DNA from: Bremia lactucae
Taxonomy: Eukaryota > Oomycota > Peronosporomycetes > Peronosporales > Peronosporaceae
DNA: 64,000 bases
NCBI RefSeq assembly: GCF_004359215.1
Contig: NW_027152196.1
Span: forward strand, 559,662 to 623,661
Reading direction: 5' to 3'
Under the pieces are notes generated by a model. It was not told where the DNA came from, made no database searches, and was given only the letters and a program-made list of their open reading frames with translations. Positions 9,945 through 20,604 of the stretch are shown here, in pieces; within the stretch, counting starts at the first letter, position 1, and the number at the start of each line of letters is the position of its first letter. The position numbers were made by a program, and so were the translations under genes.

Positions 9945-10984
9945 GTCCCCCCACGAGAGGCAAGAGATCCCTGCCTCTCTAGACAAACAGTGCAGCTTAT
10001 AGCGTCACCGACTACGGTCCATTTCTCGAACCGTTCACGACAAGCATCCAGCTTGTCAAGCCAAACCTCACGACCTATGTCTTTTGCACATTCTATACAA
10101 AGGCTGCCCAAGCTTGGAACAAACTTTTGCATCCTTTCCCAGCTTACAAGTGTACCACCGATGCCGTCAAAAGACATCGATATAGATTTCCGTTTAATCC
10201 CCACCAGGCTTGTGAGACATAGATGAGTCGAATAACGGAATAAGATATCGATCGTTGGTCATAGCAGACCAATAAATTAGGTTACTTTAAAGTGTCATAA
10301 TGCCTCTTTTCGGGAGCGAACCGCAACGTATTGCAGTCCCTCTCCTGTTGGCTTATTTTAACGTTAATACCAACTTGGCCCTTGGAGCGTCCCCTAGAAT
10401 TACTCCTTTCCTGGTGCAAGCTAGCACCACCAGATGCACTCTTTCTTTCACGGTTACTTAATTTCTGGTGACGTACACTAACGTCACCAGAGTGATCATC
10501 GCCAATGGAGTCATCATCAGGTGACTCCCCATCAGAGAGGTCCGACGAGTCAAACAACCTCGTCATCACCTCTTTGGTAGTCATGTTAGAATCCAAAGGC
10601 TTAACGGACTCGGCACCGGGTTATCCGGCGGTCTTCTTAGTCGCCACTGAGTCGGGCGATGACGGTAACTTGGACTAGTCACCTACGATTGGTGTAGCAG
10701 TTGACTTGTCCGCTTCCTGTAGTAGCCACTATAACAGAAAAAAACATCACATGCAAAGTCATAACAGATGACATTCCCCAGTCAATTCCAATGGGAGTTG
10801 GGGGTACAGTATCCCCTACAGTAGACGCACTAGCGTCTACTGAAACATTTGCCTTACATAAAGCTATACTGACTCGTGCAGCTGTCAGCTTTGTGGCCTC
10901 GCGGGCCACGCGCACAGACTTGTTTGTCGCCCTCTTGATTTTGGTCAATGATGCAAATAAAAGCGGTATTTTGAGTAAAATCAA
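9723..10984 (-). pseudogene. Antisense accessory ORF (aORF), family D copy, broken
   Basis: Minus-strand blocks match the family A aORF in order: an Ala-rich N-terminus (10984 to about 10700), an acidic/Ser block with basic stretches (10596-10282, DSSDLSDGESPDDDSIGDD and NRERKSASGG, then APEKRHYDTLK), then KDIGREVWLDKLDACRERFE (about 10100) and the cysteine cluster CLSWGDSCPCC (about 9955-9920). The APEK and IGRE-W-L-x-KL motifs are shared with 1020-1451. Several frame changes separate the blocks. Product unknown. Confidence 0.55.
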
Positions 10985-11137
10985 TTATGCAAATAAATCA
11001 GTATTCTAATTAAACTCATGGTACAAATAAATCAATTTATCGATTAAAACTAATAATGCAAGTTACAAGAAAAGACTTAATAATCTTTCAGGTCACCCTG
11101 CACTAGTCGCTTTAGAGACTGTTGGTTAGGGGGCTGA

Positions 11138-11513
11138 TGTAACGGGGTGTCTCGCTACATAGGTATTATTTCCTACAGGTGAAATGACAATTATGTTTTA
11201 CTATTAGAAGATATTAATAAAGAAGTACAAAATTATTATCTTAATGTATTTGAACTTAAAAAATTTCACTAATTTAAAATTAGGTGATATATTGATGCAA
11301 TAAGTCATTAACTCGGTTATTTGGTTGACTTAAGTCTACATCAACCCCGTCAATCGTTGCAAGACACGATTGTGCAGTGCGCAAGGAGGCGCCATACTTA
11401 GTTAAATATTAAGAAAACAAGTTCAGTAGTAGATAGAAGACCGTAAGGTATAAGTTAATACGATTTGTTTTTTTTGCTATTTTGAGCCTAAGTTTAGATC
11501 TTTGAAGCTAAAT
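11138..11513 (+). repeat. 3' LTR, family D, truncated by insertion
   Basis: It begins TGTAACGGGGTGTCTCGCTA directly after GGTTAGGGGGCTGA, a short purine-rich tract. It corresponds to the first three quarters of the family D LTR at 24649-25134, up to the AAGCTAAA position, where the family C element Y starts. The missing 3' end of this LTR is not found at the other side of Y, so no clean target duplication can be shown. Confidence 0.7.
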
Positions 11514-12044
11514 TGTAGGCGGGCACGTCTTACTGCAGCCACGCTCTACTAAGACACTCACCCGAGCACAGCAAGGAAGCGGTTATACCGTCTTCTCTTG
11601 TGTGCAGTGATATAGTTGTTGTGGGCGCCTTAGCGACCTCACTAACGCACTAAGTACTCCAGTGAAGTGTCGTCACGGGACCGGTAATCCAGCTCCTTTG
11701 CGCACTTACTAAGTGGGAAGTAGTTTTCAGACTGATTTGTATTTAATCGTATAAATATAAGCACCTATTTTTACCTATCAAAAACATCATTTCTGTCGAT
11801 AACACTATTATGTATTGCGAGCGTATATTTCTAGATACTTCGCGTAACGGATGACGCTAGCCGTCATCCCTCCTAATGTGAATGCACCAATGTGCACCAC
11901 ATGCACAAGGGTTGATCACAAATGTGAACCACACCCGAGTGGTGGGTCTATTACTTTATTAATGTAATTGACCATCCCCTAAACTACACCGAGTGTACTT
12001 TACGGGGACTGTGTAACATTGGGGCAGCTTTAGCTATTTACACC
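11514..12044 (-). repeat. 3' LTR of family C element Y
   Basis: In element orientation it starts TGTAAATAGCTAAAGCTGCC and ends ACGTGCCCGCCTACA. The start has drifted from the TGTAACGGGC consensus. Between the LTR and the aORF start (12045-12175) lies a leader that is recognisably the same in copies X and Z. Confidence 0.8.
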
Positions 12045-12175
12045 ATCCCCCCAATAAAAACGAATTTACATTTTAACATTCGTCAAAGAGGACAGAGGAG
12101 CTGCGAGCTGCTTTACGCGCCGCCTTGTTCGCTCAGTAACTCTAGGGACCTGTGTTTACATTCACGGCGCCAAAG

Positions 12176-13612
12176 ATGCCACCTAAAAGGGGCAATGTTT
12201 GTGGGTCGTCTGCGAAGACACCCACTCAACCAGGAGCTAAGCGCACGCGCCACATTAACTCGCCGGCAACGTCTAATGCCTTAGTCGAAACGCCGACAGC
12301 TACTTGTGCTGTCGCGTTAACTTGGCATAAGGATCCATCACACGTTAACAGTGATGATGCTAATCCGTCGCTCATTGTCGACTACAATGAGTCGACACCG
12401 TTGCCGTCATCTCATAGTAGTGATGCGGACAACGAGCTCATGAGGAAGGATGATGGCGCAATATTGCCCATCGAAACTTCTCTCAAGACTCACAACATGG
12501 AGACAGCAACATTTACGAATGCTGTCTCGTCGTCTGCGCTGGATAGCGCAGCGACCATTAATGAGAGCGCTACCCATAGAGGCGTAGTCGCTACTCCGTT
12601 GGGTAAAACCACAACGTCTATTGCTCAGACCATTATCCATAATGGTTCTGACATAGAGGATTATGAGCCCAAAGCTCCGCCGACGACACGTGAACGTGCT
12701 CAGTCAGTGTCACAAGCCATTCGTTTAGAGCGTGGCTATGTGATGGGTGGCATACCACTGATGCCTCCTCCAACTAAATGGCCTAGTTTAAATGGGCGAA
12801 GAGCGTCACTCCTAGAGCGCGCTCTTCTAGACATACATAAATATTATGGCGTCTTTAAGTCATGGAGGCTCAGGGAAAATCGCTTGGGCGTATTTTCCCG
12901 ATCCCGGTCGTGTTGCGTTTAAATGAAACGCTCGACCAATACGAGGCGGAATTCCTGCGCCGCATTTCACCGCATTCCGGTGCGATGAAACAGCGGCCGC
13001 AACAAATAAATTTCGTTCGCTCGCGTGTGAAAAAAAACATGGGCGGTACTGTACCCTCTGTTTCTTCTCACAACGCTGCTTCTGCTAGTCCATTTGAGAC
13101 TAGCAAAGAGGCCTCAGCTAATGTTTTTTTCCAAAGACAGCCACCAAGCCAGCCACATTAAAACGTAGGGTATCGATCGGTTCCCAAGAGTCGAAACTCT
13201 TCGGGTAACCTTTCCATTGGACGAGGATCTGATACCTATGCCTAACGGAGCGGTGGGCAAGCAACCTTTCAGCAAGAAAGCGTCGATTCCACCCGCATCC
13301 ATCAGTGCAGGCGGCGCCCGATAGGAGTGGCGATATCGCCCACCTTCTCGCAGCTACCTATCTTCGTCATTTCAGTTGCAGGCGTTAAGCGCTGCTGTAA
13401 AACTTATTGTGGATCTCGAGGGTCAAGTCTTGCGGCTGACCTCGGATGTTTATGATGTCCGAGCGAAGGCTCGTCAGGTTTATGAGCGCCTGAAGATTCG
13501 CTTGGATTTTTCGAGAGGATAATGCTGAGCGATCCGCGTTACTCGCGTGATATCCTTCGCTCTCCGAGTCCTGTTCATGGTGGGAGGAGTCGGTCGGCTG
13601 ATAGTCTTTCAC
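12176..13612 (+). pseudogene. Antisense accessory ORF (aORF), family C copy Y, best preserved
   Basis: Opposite in strand to element Y, the frame begins at ATG 12176 (MPPKRGNVCG), 132 bp inside the 3' LTR. The first 230 codons are open: a basic N-terminus (KTPTQPGAKRTRHIN), a Ser/Asp-rich block (PSLIVDYNESTPLPSSHSSD) and a compact block near 12750-12860 (KWPSLNGRRASLLERALLD). Near 12864 one A is missing relative to copy X, and the protein continues in the next frame (GKSLGRIFPIPVVLRLNETL) to a stop at 13161. Beyond, opposite the chromodomain, TFPLDEDLIPMPNGAVGK is also present in copy X. A coiled coil (LIVDLEGQVLRL) and SR-like tail end near 13600. The full product would be close to 480 residues. 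No known family is recognised. Confidence 0.65.
13170..13293 (-). pseudogene. Chromodomain of element Y
   Basis: On the minus strand one frame reads RFLAERLLAHRSVRHRYQIL followed by VQWKGYPKSFDSWEPIDT, a well kept chromodomain with the W-x-G-Y and SWEP signatures. It ends the integrase of family C. The opposite strand is part of the aORF, so this stretch encodes protein on both strands. The rest of pol lies in other frames because of indels upstream. Confidence 0.75.
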
Positions 13613-13616
13613 TTTC

Positions 13617-13754
13617 AGCCAATGTTTTATTAATTTAATAAATTTTTACCGTAAAAAGGTTTTTTAGCGGGATTATACGATTTTTACGGCAAAAATTAAA
13701 ATAATTTACGGTAAAAATTGGCTAAATTACCGTAAAATACGGTAAAAATTGGCT
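13617..13754. mobile_element. MITE-like AT-rich insertion with inverted ends
   Basis: About 138 bp begin AGCCAATGTTTT and end AAAAATTGGCT, so the ends are inverted repeats of AGCCAAT. Inside, ACCGTAAAAA/TTTTTACGGT repeats several times in both orientations. It interrupts the pol linker of element Y, which is uninterrupted in copy X near 51000. A flanking TA on one side and TG on the other could be a decayed TA duplication of a Tc1/mariner-type MITE. Class uncertain. Confidence 0.5.
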
Positions 13755-13829
13755 ACTCCGTCTCCCTTGCCTGAACGACGCTCGACTCACAGTCGGCGTT
13801 ACTATCGTACTCCTTAGACAGATGGGGGT

Positions 13830-15550
13830 ATGTGACCTCATTTGGGTCTACATACCGTTTCAGACGACCTACGTAAAATACGGGGTTCGTCTTCATATAA
13901 GGGGGAACGGTGTGACTATATTTAGGTCTCCAATCTCTGTTACCACCGTAAAGGGTCCAATGAAACGAGGCAACAAATTCGTAGTACCTCTAGGTAGTAC
14001 CAAAGTTGCATTTTTAGAAAGGTAAGCAGTACTTAATAGTACTTTTTCACTCAATCTAAAGCGTTCATTATTGTTGCGACTATTTCGGTCCGCATATTCC
14101 TTTTGTTTGTCCAGTGCGCTTGCCATCGCGTCCCGGACTTTTCGGGTGATGGCTAACCGCTCATCCGAAAAGCGTTGATCCTCGCTCACGCTTTTAGCAT
14201 CAAAATAGCCTATGCTACAGCCGAGAGAGGTCGGTCGGAGGACGTAGTTTTATTGACCACTGCTAAATTGATTTGAAAACCGTTTTCTCGCGATAACTTT
14301 GAAACTACTAATCTTTGGGTAGCTCCGATGCGCGCAATCGAATCAGCGTCGAATTTTGACTTTAGAAAACCTTGCTCGAGGGCACCTTACTTGCGTCGTG
14401 TAAAAAAAACTCCATTAGCACCCATTTATGACGGCCGCGTGAAAAGCGCTATCATGCTTGAAGAGATGTCTTTGTACGCGACGAAGCTTCCAGTGCTTAT
14501 GTCGCGTATTGCGAAATACACTCAAAAACTTATTCTGTCGCTCGATCAAATTGAACGCCGCCAAGAGGTGCGCGAACTTTGTAGACTTTTGGCAGGGTCA
14601 CTAGGAGAAGTTTCTGTCGTTGATATGATACCCTCGCGGATCATCGTCATATTGACGAAACTATGTCCCTCTTTCGCACCGAACATAGTGAGGGGCCCTC
14701 CCTCACTAAGGTTCGGACTGCGCACTAACAAGACTGGCGTCCGAAGGATGGTGCAGTCCGTATGTATATAACGGTGTCTCACCCGTACTGGCGTGGGCAC
14801 TGTAATTTATAGCGAACTCCAAGAAGTTCAATTGTTTACTTCATTCTATGGGAGTTTCTATCGTACAAAGACATCCGCCACGACCCGATTGGCACATTCT
14901 GTTCGGCAATCAGTCTGGAAATGATCTGCGGTTGACACGTGGAGCTTGCTACCTAGCAGCGCAAACACATGTCGCCAAAAACCAGACGTAAAATGTGGAT
15001 CGCGGTCCAATACTTCTGACTCGGGCATCCCGTGTAGTTGATAAACATGACCCAGGAACAAGAGAGCTACCTTCTTGCCAGTGATCGATGTTTTACATGG
15101 TGCTGAATGCATTACTTTGCTCAGTCTGTCACAAATACGACGAGCCCCGTCCGACCCTTGTAGTCGGGCGGCCTGATAAACCTGAAGTCGATACTTACTG
15201 ACTTCTTACATTCCGTTGGAATCGGTAGCGGCTTTAGTAAGGAACTGCTGGACGGTGCGGGCTAAAAGCGCTGACACTGTTCGCAAGAGCAAATATAGTT
15301 GGCCACCCATCTATATAGGCGTGGCCACCAAAATTCCTCTGACACTTTACAAATGTGTTCTCACGACCCAGATGCCCATTAAATGGTGCATCATGGAGCT
15401 CCCGAATAATCATCAACTTGAGATCTGTGTCATGAGGGACATCAATTCTCAAAAGACACAAAGTAACAGCTGATGACATAACAGAACATCGCTGTAGCTA
15501 ATGCTATTCACCTTAGCTTTCAAGTGCGATGAAAGTTTTATTTCGTTCAC
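13830..15550 (-). pseudogene. Integrase, family C element Y
   Basis: From 15479 downward: zinc finger region (RELHDAPFNGHLGRENTF, then the C-x2-C end, frame-disturbed), catalytic core (15112-14858: FLGHVYQLHGMPESEVLDRD, GFWRHVFALLGSKLHV, DHFQTDCRTECANRV) and tail (14189-13893: EDQRFSDERLAITRKVRDAM, RFIGPFTVVTEIGDL). The second D and the catalytic E of the DDE motif are still visible. It would insert cDNA into the genome. The core and tail lie in different frames. Confidence 0.8.
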
Positions 15551-15699
15551 TGAAGTGACCCAACAGCAGACTTAAATGTTTGTCCTGACTGTAGCCCTCT
15601 TTTATTCAGAGGCTAATGAGCTCGATATGTGGTATGCCTTCATGGTTGCAACGTTGACGGCTAAAATTGTGCTTTAGCACTAGACACACTTATCTGGTG

Positions 15700-17400
15700 T
15701 CCTACCTCGAAGTTTGGTCTGCACGATAAAGCGTCAGCCAAGAATTTCGACATACCCGGCTTATATTCAACTTTGAAATTAAATTTAGAGAAGAATGTAA
15801 GCCATCTTGCCATTCTAGGCGAGAGGCGCGGTGAGTTTATTGCGGTCCGCAGTGATGCGTGATCCGTGCAAACACAAATGGTTCGGTGCCTAATAGGTGC
15901 ACACGAAACTTGACAAGAGCTTACTTTATTGAAAGTAGCTCTTTTTCATGCACGGAGTAATTCAGTTCCGCGGCTTTAAGAGATGACACAGTCAACGGCG
16001 TAGTCATCCTTTGCATGAGCGCGCTGCCGATTGCAAAATTACTTGCATTACAGACGACGCTAAAGGGCTTATCCGCGTCTGGCAATGCCAAGACCGGTGC
16101 CTCTATAAAAGATTGCTTCACCGATGTCAACGCATCTTCTTGTTCTTCTAACCAAACACATTCTGCGTCGTTTTTACGAAGGTCAAATAATGGTTTAGTT
16201 TGCTCAGCATATTTCTTGCTGTATTTATGCAAGTAATTAGCGAGCCCTAAAATTGGCGTGGGATTAGCCATTCCTTTACTGATTTTACGTTGTCTGGGCT
16301 TGCTCGCACACCATGTGTACCTACGATGCATTCCAGCACATGTATCTCGGGACCCCTATGACGCACTTTTGCAAGTTGACGTACAATTGGACGTCCTTCA
16401 AAGTCTGCAGCACAGCGTCTAAATGACGCTTGTGCGACTCTATTGCGCTCAGCCCGTCCTCGGCCCCACTATGCACGAATACATCGTCAAAGTAATGGGG
16501 CGCGTAGGCACAGTGCTGACGCATAAGTGAGCCACCACTCGGTTGAATGTCGCTGGTGCGTGTTTCAAATCTTGGGGCATCACAAGCCACTCCCAAAGCA
16601 TACCGCTTGTGGTGCTTACTGCCGATTTGGCTACATCGGATTCTCTCATGAGTACCTAATAGTAGCCATCCTTCAAATCCAACGCGGAAAAGATAGTTGA
16701 CTTTCCCATGAAGCTCAAGAAAACATAATTACGCGGGATTGACGTTTGAACCGGTATGGTCGCCGTGTTCAGCTTATTGTAAGCATTGACCACGCGCCAT
16801 CCACCTGTGGCTTTACGCACACATAAGGTTGGGCTGCAGTAAGGCTATTTGCTCTCACGCACATGTCCCGCCTTGGCTCGCTTGTCGAAGAACTCATCGG
16901 TGTAATCGACTTGTTCTTTCGGCAAGGCCATTGTCTGGTCACACAATACTTGGTGGCAGGTTCGAGGTCGATTTTGTGCCCGATGCCTCTATCGGATGGT
17001 AGGCTGCTCGGCACTTCTTCTGGGAACACATCGCGATGTTTCCACAAATCGTCAAAGAACGGACTGTGTCTCAAGGCATGCCAGCCTTGAGCAGCGACCC
17101 GTTTCGTTTTGTCCGTTTCTAGGACGCTCGCGTCATTGTGAACGACGAGCAACAGTCCACCAAAATCTCTTTCGGAACTGGTGTGACTACTTCGTGGATC
17201 TTTTCTTCCTTTTATTTGGCAAGAACAGATCCTACGACATCTCGGGGGATTTACAATGCCTCGGCAGATTTAAGGACTTGCCCGAGCATCTCAACTGAGG
17301 ATGCCTCCGCAATTTCGTATTGAACGGCCTCAAATACCTCGTTCGATGGCCCGTCCTCTTTACTTAGTCTGATTCAAAGGTCACTCGTTTAGACTTGCCT
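15700..17400 (-). pseudogene. Reverse transcriptase and RNase H, family C element Y
   Basis: From the 17150 end: LETDKTKRVAAQGWHALRHS, FPEEVPSSLPSDRGIGHKID, then palm motifs, the catalytic YFDDVFVHSGAEDG near 16480-16520, the RT end LGLANYLHKYSKKYAEQTK near 16230, and RNase H (16200-15921: FSVVCNASNFAIGSALMQ, AAELNYSVHEKELLSIK). YxDD is intact. At least three frame changes split the region (for example in the CVTRQWP region near 16920). Confidence 0.85.
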
Positions 17401-18230
17401 TTGATCGTCCTAATATGTCATGTACTCGTTCTTCGAGTCACCACATCCTTTTTCTGGGAAGCGGGTGTCGTTGCACTCCTGGCTAACGAACCCCTTCCAA
17501 CCGCTCCATGCTCTATGCACTGTGCCGGTTTGTGCGACGCATGGCTTCCTATCAGCTCGCCATCTACTGCCACAGGCTCTCGGCTCTATGCAGGACATTC
17601 GGACGCATGACTTGTCATTGTCCTTTTCTTTACCCCAGTCTCCATGAGCTGGGTAGGAATTGGTGACGTTTGACATCCCGTCAACGCACCCTCAAATGTG
17701 TTCGACATGACATCAGTTGCATACGCCTCTCGACAAGTAAGTTTATTATAAGAAGAAGAACTAAATAGATATCTACACTAATCCGTTTTTCATCCGAGGA
17801 GCCCATCCTTTCCGGTGTCCTGCGTAGAATTCGCAACTGTGCGTGTACGCCAGTCTATCCATGATTGGTACTTTGCCAACCATGGCATGCCTAGGGTGAG
17901 GTCAATGGACTCTCCATACCTAGCACTGTGAACTTCTCTTTACAAGAGAAGTCACTAAAGCTGAAGGTGAGTTCTACCTGAACTCCCTCAGACTAAATGA
18001 GCGCGCCGTTCGCTAAACGAACGGTCGCCTCATCCCGCTTGCCATTTTGGCAAAGCGACTCAAACATCGCCGGTCTCTTTTTCAATGCCGCAAGTTTTGC
18101 AACACTTTTTGATGCACCCAAATCCACTAGGAGGGTCATCACCTGGTCATACCTCGTACTCGAGCGTTACAGACCAGTAGGTTTGAGGTCCGAGATTTCG
18201 AGACCTCAGGAACTATGCTACCCATTTTTG
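17400..18230 (-). pseudogene. Aspartic protease and protease-RT spacer, element Y
   Basis: The active-site region reads LLVDLGASKSV (about 18145-18110) where D-(S/T)-G-A is expected, so the catalytic triplet is altered to D-L-G. Near 17900 LGMPWLAKYQSWIDWR is the flap-to-end segment of a retroviral-type protease. The spacer 17676-17410 reads open but is not recognised. The protease would cut the Gag-Pol polyprotein. Confidence 0.65.
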
Positions 18231-19438
18231 TCAGACAACTCTGAACTTAGGGGTAGCTTCAGAGTCCGCGCTAGGGTCGGGAACTGCAGGAGCGCAGAAA
18301 GAAGCTCCTACTGCGCTCCTGTATCCCCGACCCTCAGTGGTCGATGCAGAACTTATGCGTCTCGCATGCAGGTTCTTGCCACCGCCCTTTGGGAAGGGAG
18401 GCCTCTTTTTGGGAACCTTTGACCAAGCAGGGACCCTGGCATAGCAGCGAGCCATCATATGGCCGCGCTTGCCGCATTTATAACAGACAACGTCTGCATT
18501 GTTCAACTCCATCGGAGTGGCATCTGACCTCTCGGCCGACGACTAATACCAAGCTGTCGCCGAGGCACTGTTGTAGGATTGCTCCTCAACCAAGGCAATT
18601 TGAATTGCCTCTTCCATCGTCGACGGCACCTTTCTGAAAAGGGCCCGTCGCGATGGGCCATGCTGTAGTCCGTTCATAAATGTGGGCACCTTAATGTACC
18701 CCGGAATCGGACCTACGGTTATGGACGCCGACAGCGAGCGCATCTCTTGCACATACTCTTGCAGAGATCGCTTCGCCTGTCGCGCTCCAAAGAAGCGCGC
18801 CTGAAGCAACACTTCGTTGTTCGCCGTCTGGTACATGGCGCGAATCTTTGTCTTAAAGATCGCCCATGTAGGGAACGCCTTAACGTCGGCCATAAGCACC
18901 GAGTAAGCCCATTATGAGGCCTTACAGCGCAGGTGCAACATGGCGTACGACACCATCCGGCTGTCGTCCTCGATGAACGGCGCGACACCGCATTGCTTCA
19001 CAGCTAAAAGCCAGTGGACACTTGTGTGCGCTGCAGTTCCATCGAAGTTGGGCGGGTCCAACCGGATGTGCCTCGCCTGATGTAGCCGAGCAGAGAGCAT
19101 CTCAACAGTTCTGTCGGAAGCCTCGCTCGGAGCCTCATGCCTCAGCTCATCCTGAGTCTGAGTGAAGGACTCCGCCGCAGCATGGCTCTGTGCCTCGGAC
19201 GCGGCTCTCCGCTGTCCGAGCATGATTGTATCAAATTGCTTCAACTGAGCAACATGTTGCTCAGGAGGACTACTTAAGAGCCTGGCCAGGGCTTGTTCAC
19301 CAAGTCCCTGCGCCATGTGCTTGGCCAACTCCCGATGATGTTCGGAGAGGTGGGGAAATGAGCCCAATCGATGTTGAGGCCCTTCTTCACGTACATACGC
19401 AGAGATGCGGGTTGTTTGATGGATTTCAAGTGCTACCA
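18231..19438 (-). pseudogene. gag, family C element Y (two premature stops)
   Basis: The frame runs from about 19438 to 18231 with only two in-frame stops (near 18910 and 18543, where copy W has sense codons). It has an N-terminal helical region (EQALARLLSSPPEQHVAQLK), the core (RLDPPNFDGTAAHTSVHWLL, RAMYQTANNEVLLQARFFGA, SLQEYVQEMRSLSASITVGP) and a CCHC zinc knuckle CYKCGKRGHMMARC at 18485-18444. Gag packages the element RNA. The start codon is uncertain because the frame stays open into the LTR. Confidence 0.8.
19421..19438 (-). other. Primer-binding site, element Y
   Basis: On the minus strand TGGTAGCACTTGAAATCC follows the 5' LTR end after two bases. It shares TGGTAGCACTT with the family A site, although the two LTRs differ. 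Confidence 0.7.
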
Positions 19439-19440
19439 AG

Positions 19441-19952
19441 TGTAGGCCGGCACGTCTTAATGCGGCCACGCTCTACTTAAATACACACTCTAGCACAGCA
19501 AGGAAGCGGTTAGACCGTCCTCTCTTGCGTGCAGTGAGGTAGTTTGGTGGGCGCTTTAGCGACCTCACCCAACGCACTAGATACTCTTTTAAAGTGTCGT
19601 TACGGGAGCGGTAATCCGGTTCCTCGTGCGTACTTACTAAGTAGGAAGTAGTTTCCAGACCGATTTATATTTAATCGTATTAAATATAAATGCCTATTTT
19701 TATCAAAAAAAAATGTCATCTCAGTAGATGACACTATTATGTGTTGCGAGCGTATATTTCTAGATACCTCGCGTCATCCCTCTTAATTTAAATGCACCCA
19801 TGTGCATCACATACACAAGGGTTGGTCACAAATGTGACCACGACCGAGTGGTGTGTCTACTTACTTTATTGAAGTAATTGACGATCCCCTTAAGTACACC
19901 AAGTGCACTTAATGGGGACTGTGTAACATTAGGGCAACTTTAGCCCGTTACA
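19441..19952 (-). repeat. 5' LTR of family C element Y
   Basis: In element orientation it starts TGTAACGGGCTAAAGTTGCC and ends ACGTGCCGGCCTACA. It keeps the TG...CA ends and the hairpin near the middle in reduced form. Gag follows on the minus strand. Confidence 0.85.
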
Positions 19953-20248
19953 AGTTTGTTAAAACCTGTGAAGGGGCATCACAATAAAGGGTGTCAAGAT
20001 AAGGGGGCATCATAGCCCGTGATAAGGGGTGATATATGATAGAGATATATCCTCAATATCATTTTACCCTTTCTAAGTCACGTGGGGTGAAATCAATAAC
20101 AAAGATGGTCACGTGGAGGAGAGATTAACAGAACTGAGGAGCGATTTTAATAATAATAGTCACGTGGGCGGCAAAGCCGAGCCACACACTTCTTCTCGGT
20201 ATGGGCAAGCCACACACTTCTTCTGTGTTGCATAAAAACGTCGTATAA
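19953..20248. promoter_or_regulatory. Possible upstream region with three GTCACGTGG boxes
   Basis: No coding stretch is seen. GTCACGTGG occurs three times (20077-20085, 20108-20116, 20159-20167), and a 17-bp direct repeat AGCCACACACTTCTTCT at 20180-20196 and 20208-20224. TATAAAT follows at 20244. CACGTG is a classic bHLH/bZIP box. The clustering ahead of the open stretch at 20249 suggests a regulatory region, by inference only. Confidence 0.35.
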
Positions 20249-20590
20249 ATTATTTTCACTTATTGGAACATTCCACTGCATCCAAAAATCGTCTTCAGAT
20301 CGCCCTTTGGCTTTGAAACATCACGCCCCTCAATTACATCTATAGCGTCAAACCCTGATTATCTACATGAGTTTGTAATGGTTGTGACTGCCCCTGGGCA
20401 CATCAGAAATCGCGTTTTCGTTTGCGATGTTAAATGTACTAATTTAATAGGTAAGAAAAAGCCAATAGCGCCCACACTTGATTGGCAAGTCATAAAAAAC
20501 GCGAAAAGAAAGAGCAGCAAATCGAGCATGAGGGGGGAGTTGAGCAAGGAAATAAGCGACAAGGGTCGAAGGCTCTTGCGCAGCATGTAA
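20249..20590 (+). CDS. Unrecognised open stretch, possible small gene or gene fragment
   Basis: The frame is open for 113 codons from 20249 but the first ATG is at 20378, giving 70 residues (MVVTAPGHIRNRVFVCDVKC, then a Lys/Arg/Ser-rich end NAKRKSSKSS). The upstream part (FGFETSRPSITSIASN, PDYLHEF) looks like ordinary protein, so a start may lie further up or the gene is truncated. The last codons are ATG TAA followed by GTT, so GTAAGT could also be a splice donor. No family is recognised. It ends 15 bp before another open stretch. Confidence 0.35.
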   Translation: MIFTYWNIPLHPKIVFRSPFGFETSRPSITSIASNPDYLHEFVMVVTAPGHIRNRVFVCDVKCTNLIGKKKPIAPTLDWQVIKNAKRKSSKSSMRGELSKEISDKGRRLLRSM

Positions 20591-20604
20591 GTTAATCGTT
20601 GTAG

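Larger units (their letters stand above)
11514..19952 (-). mobile_element. Near full-length family C Ty3/Gypsy chromovirus, element Y
   Basis: The element reads on the minus strand: 5' LTR (19952-19441), primer site, gag, protease, RT, RNase H, integrase, chromodomain, opposite-strand aORF and 3' LTR (12044-11514), 8.4 kb in all. Gag is interrupted only by two stop codons; pol carries several frameshifts, and a small MITE-like insert lies in the linker. The LTRs have diverged visibly, so the insertion is not recent. Flanking 5-mers (TAAAT and AGTTT) do not match. Confidence 0.85.

Noticed and set aside
17395..17676. Open stretches on both strands that might be a small gene
   Set aside because: They fall in the protease-RT spacer of element Y and show no similarity beyond the element.
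11509..19957. Target-site duplication for element Y
   Set aside because: The flanking 5-mers TAAAT and AGTTT do not match, and the interrupted family D LTR does not resume on the other side.
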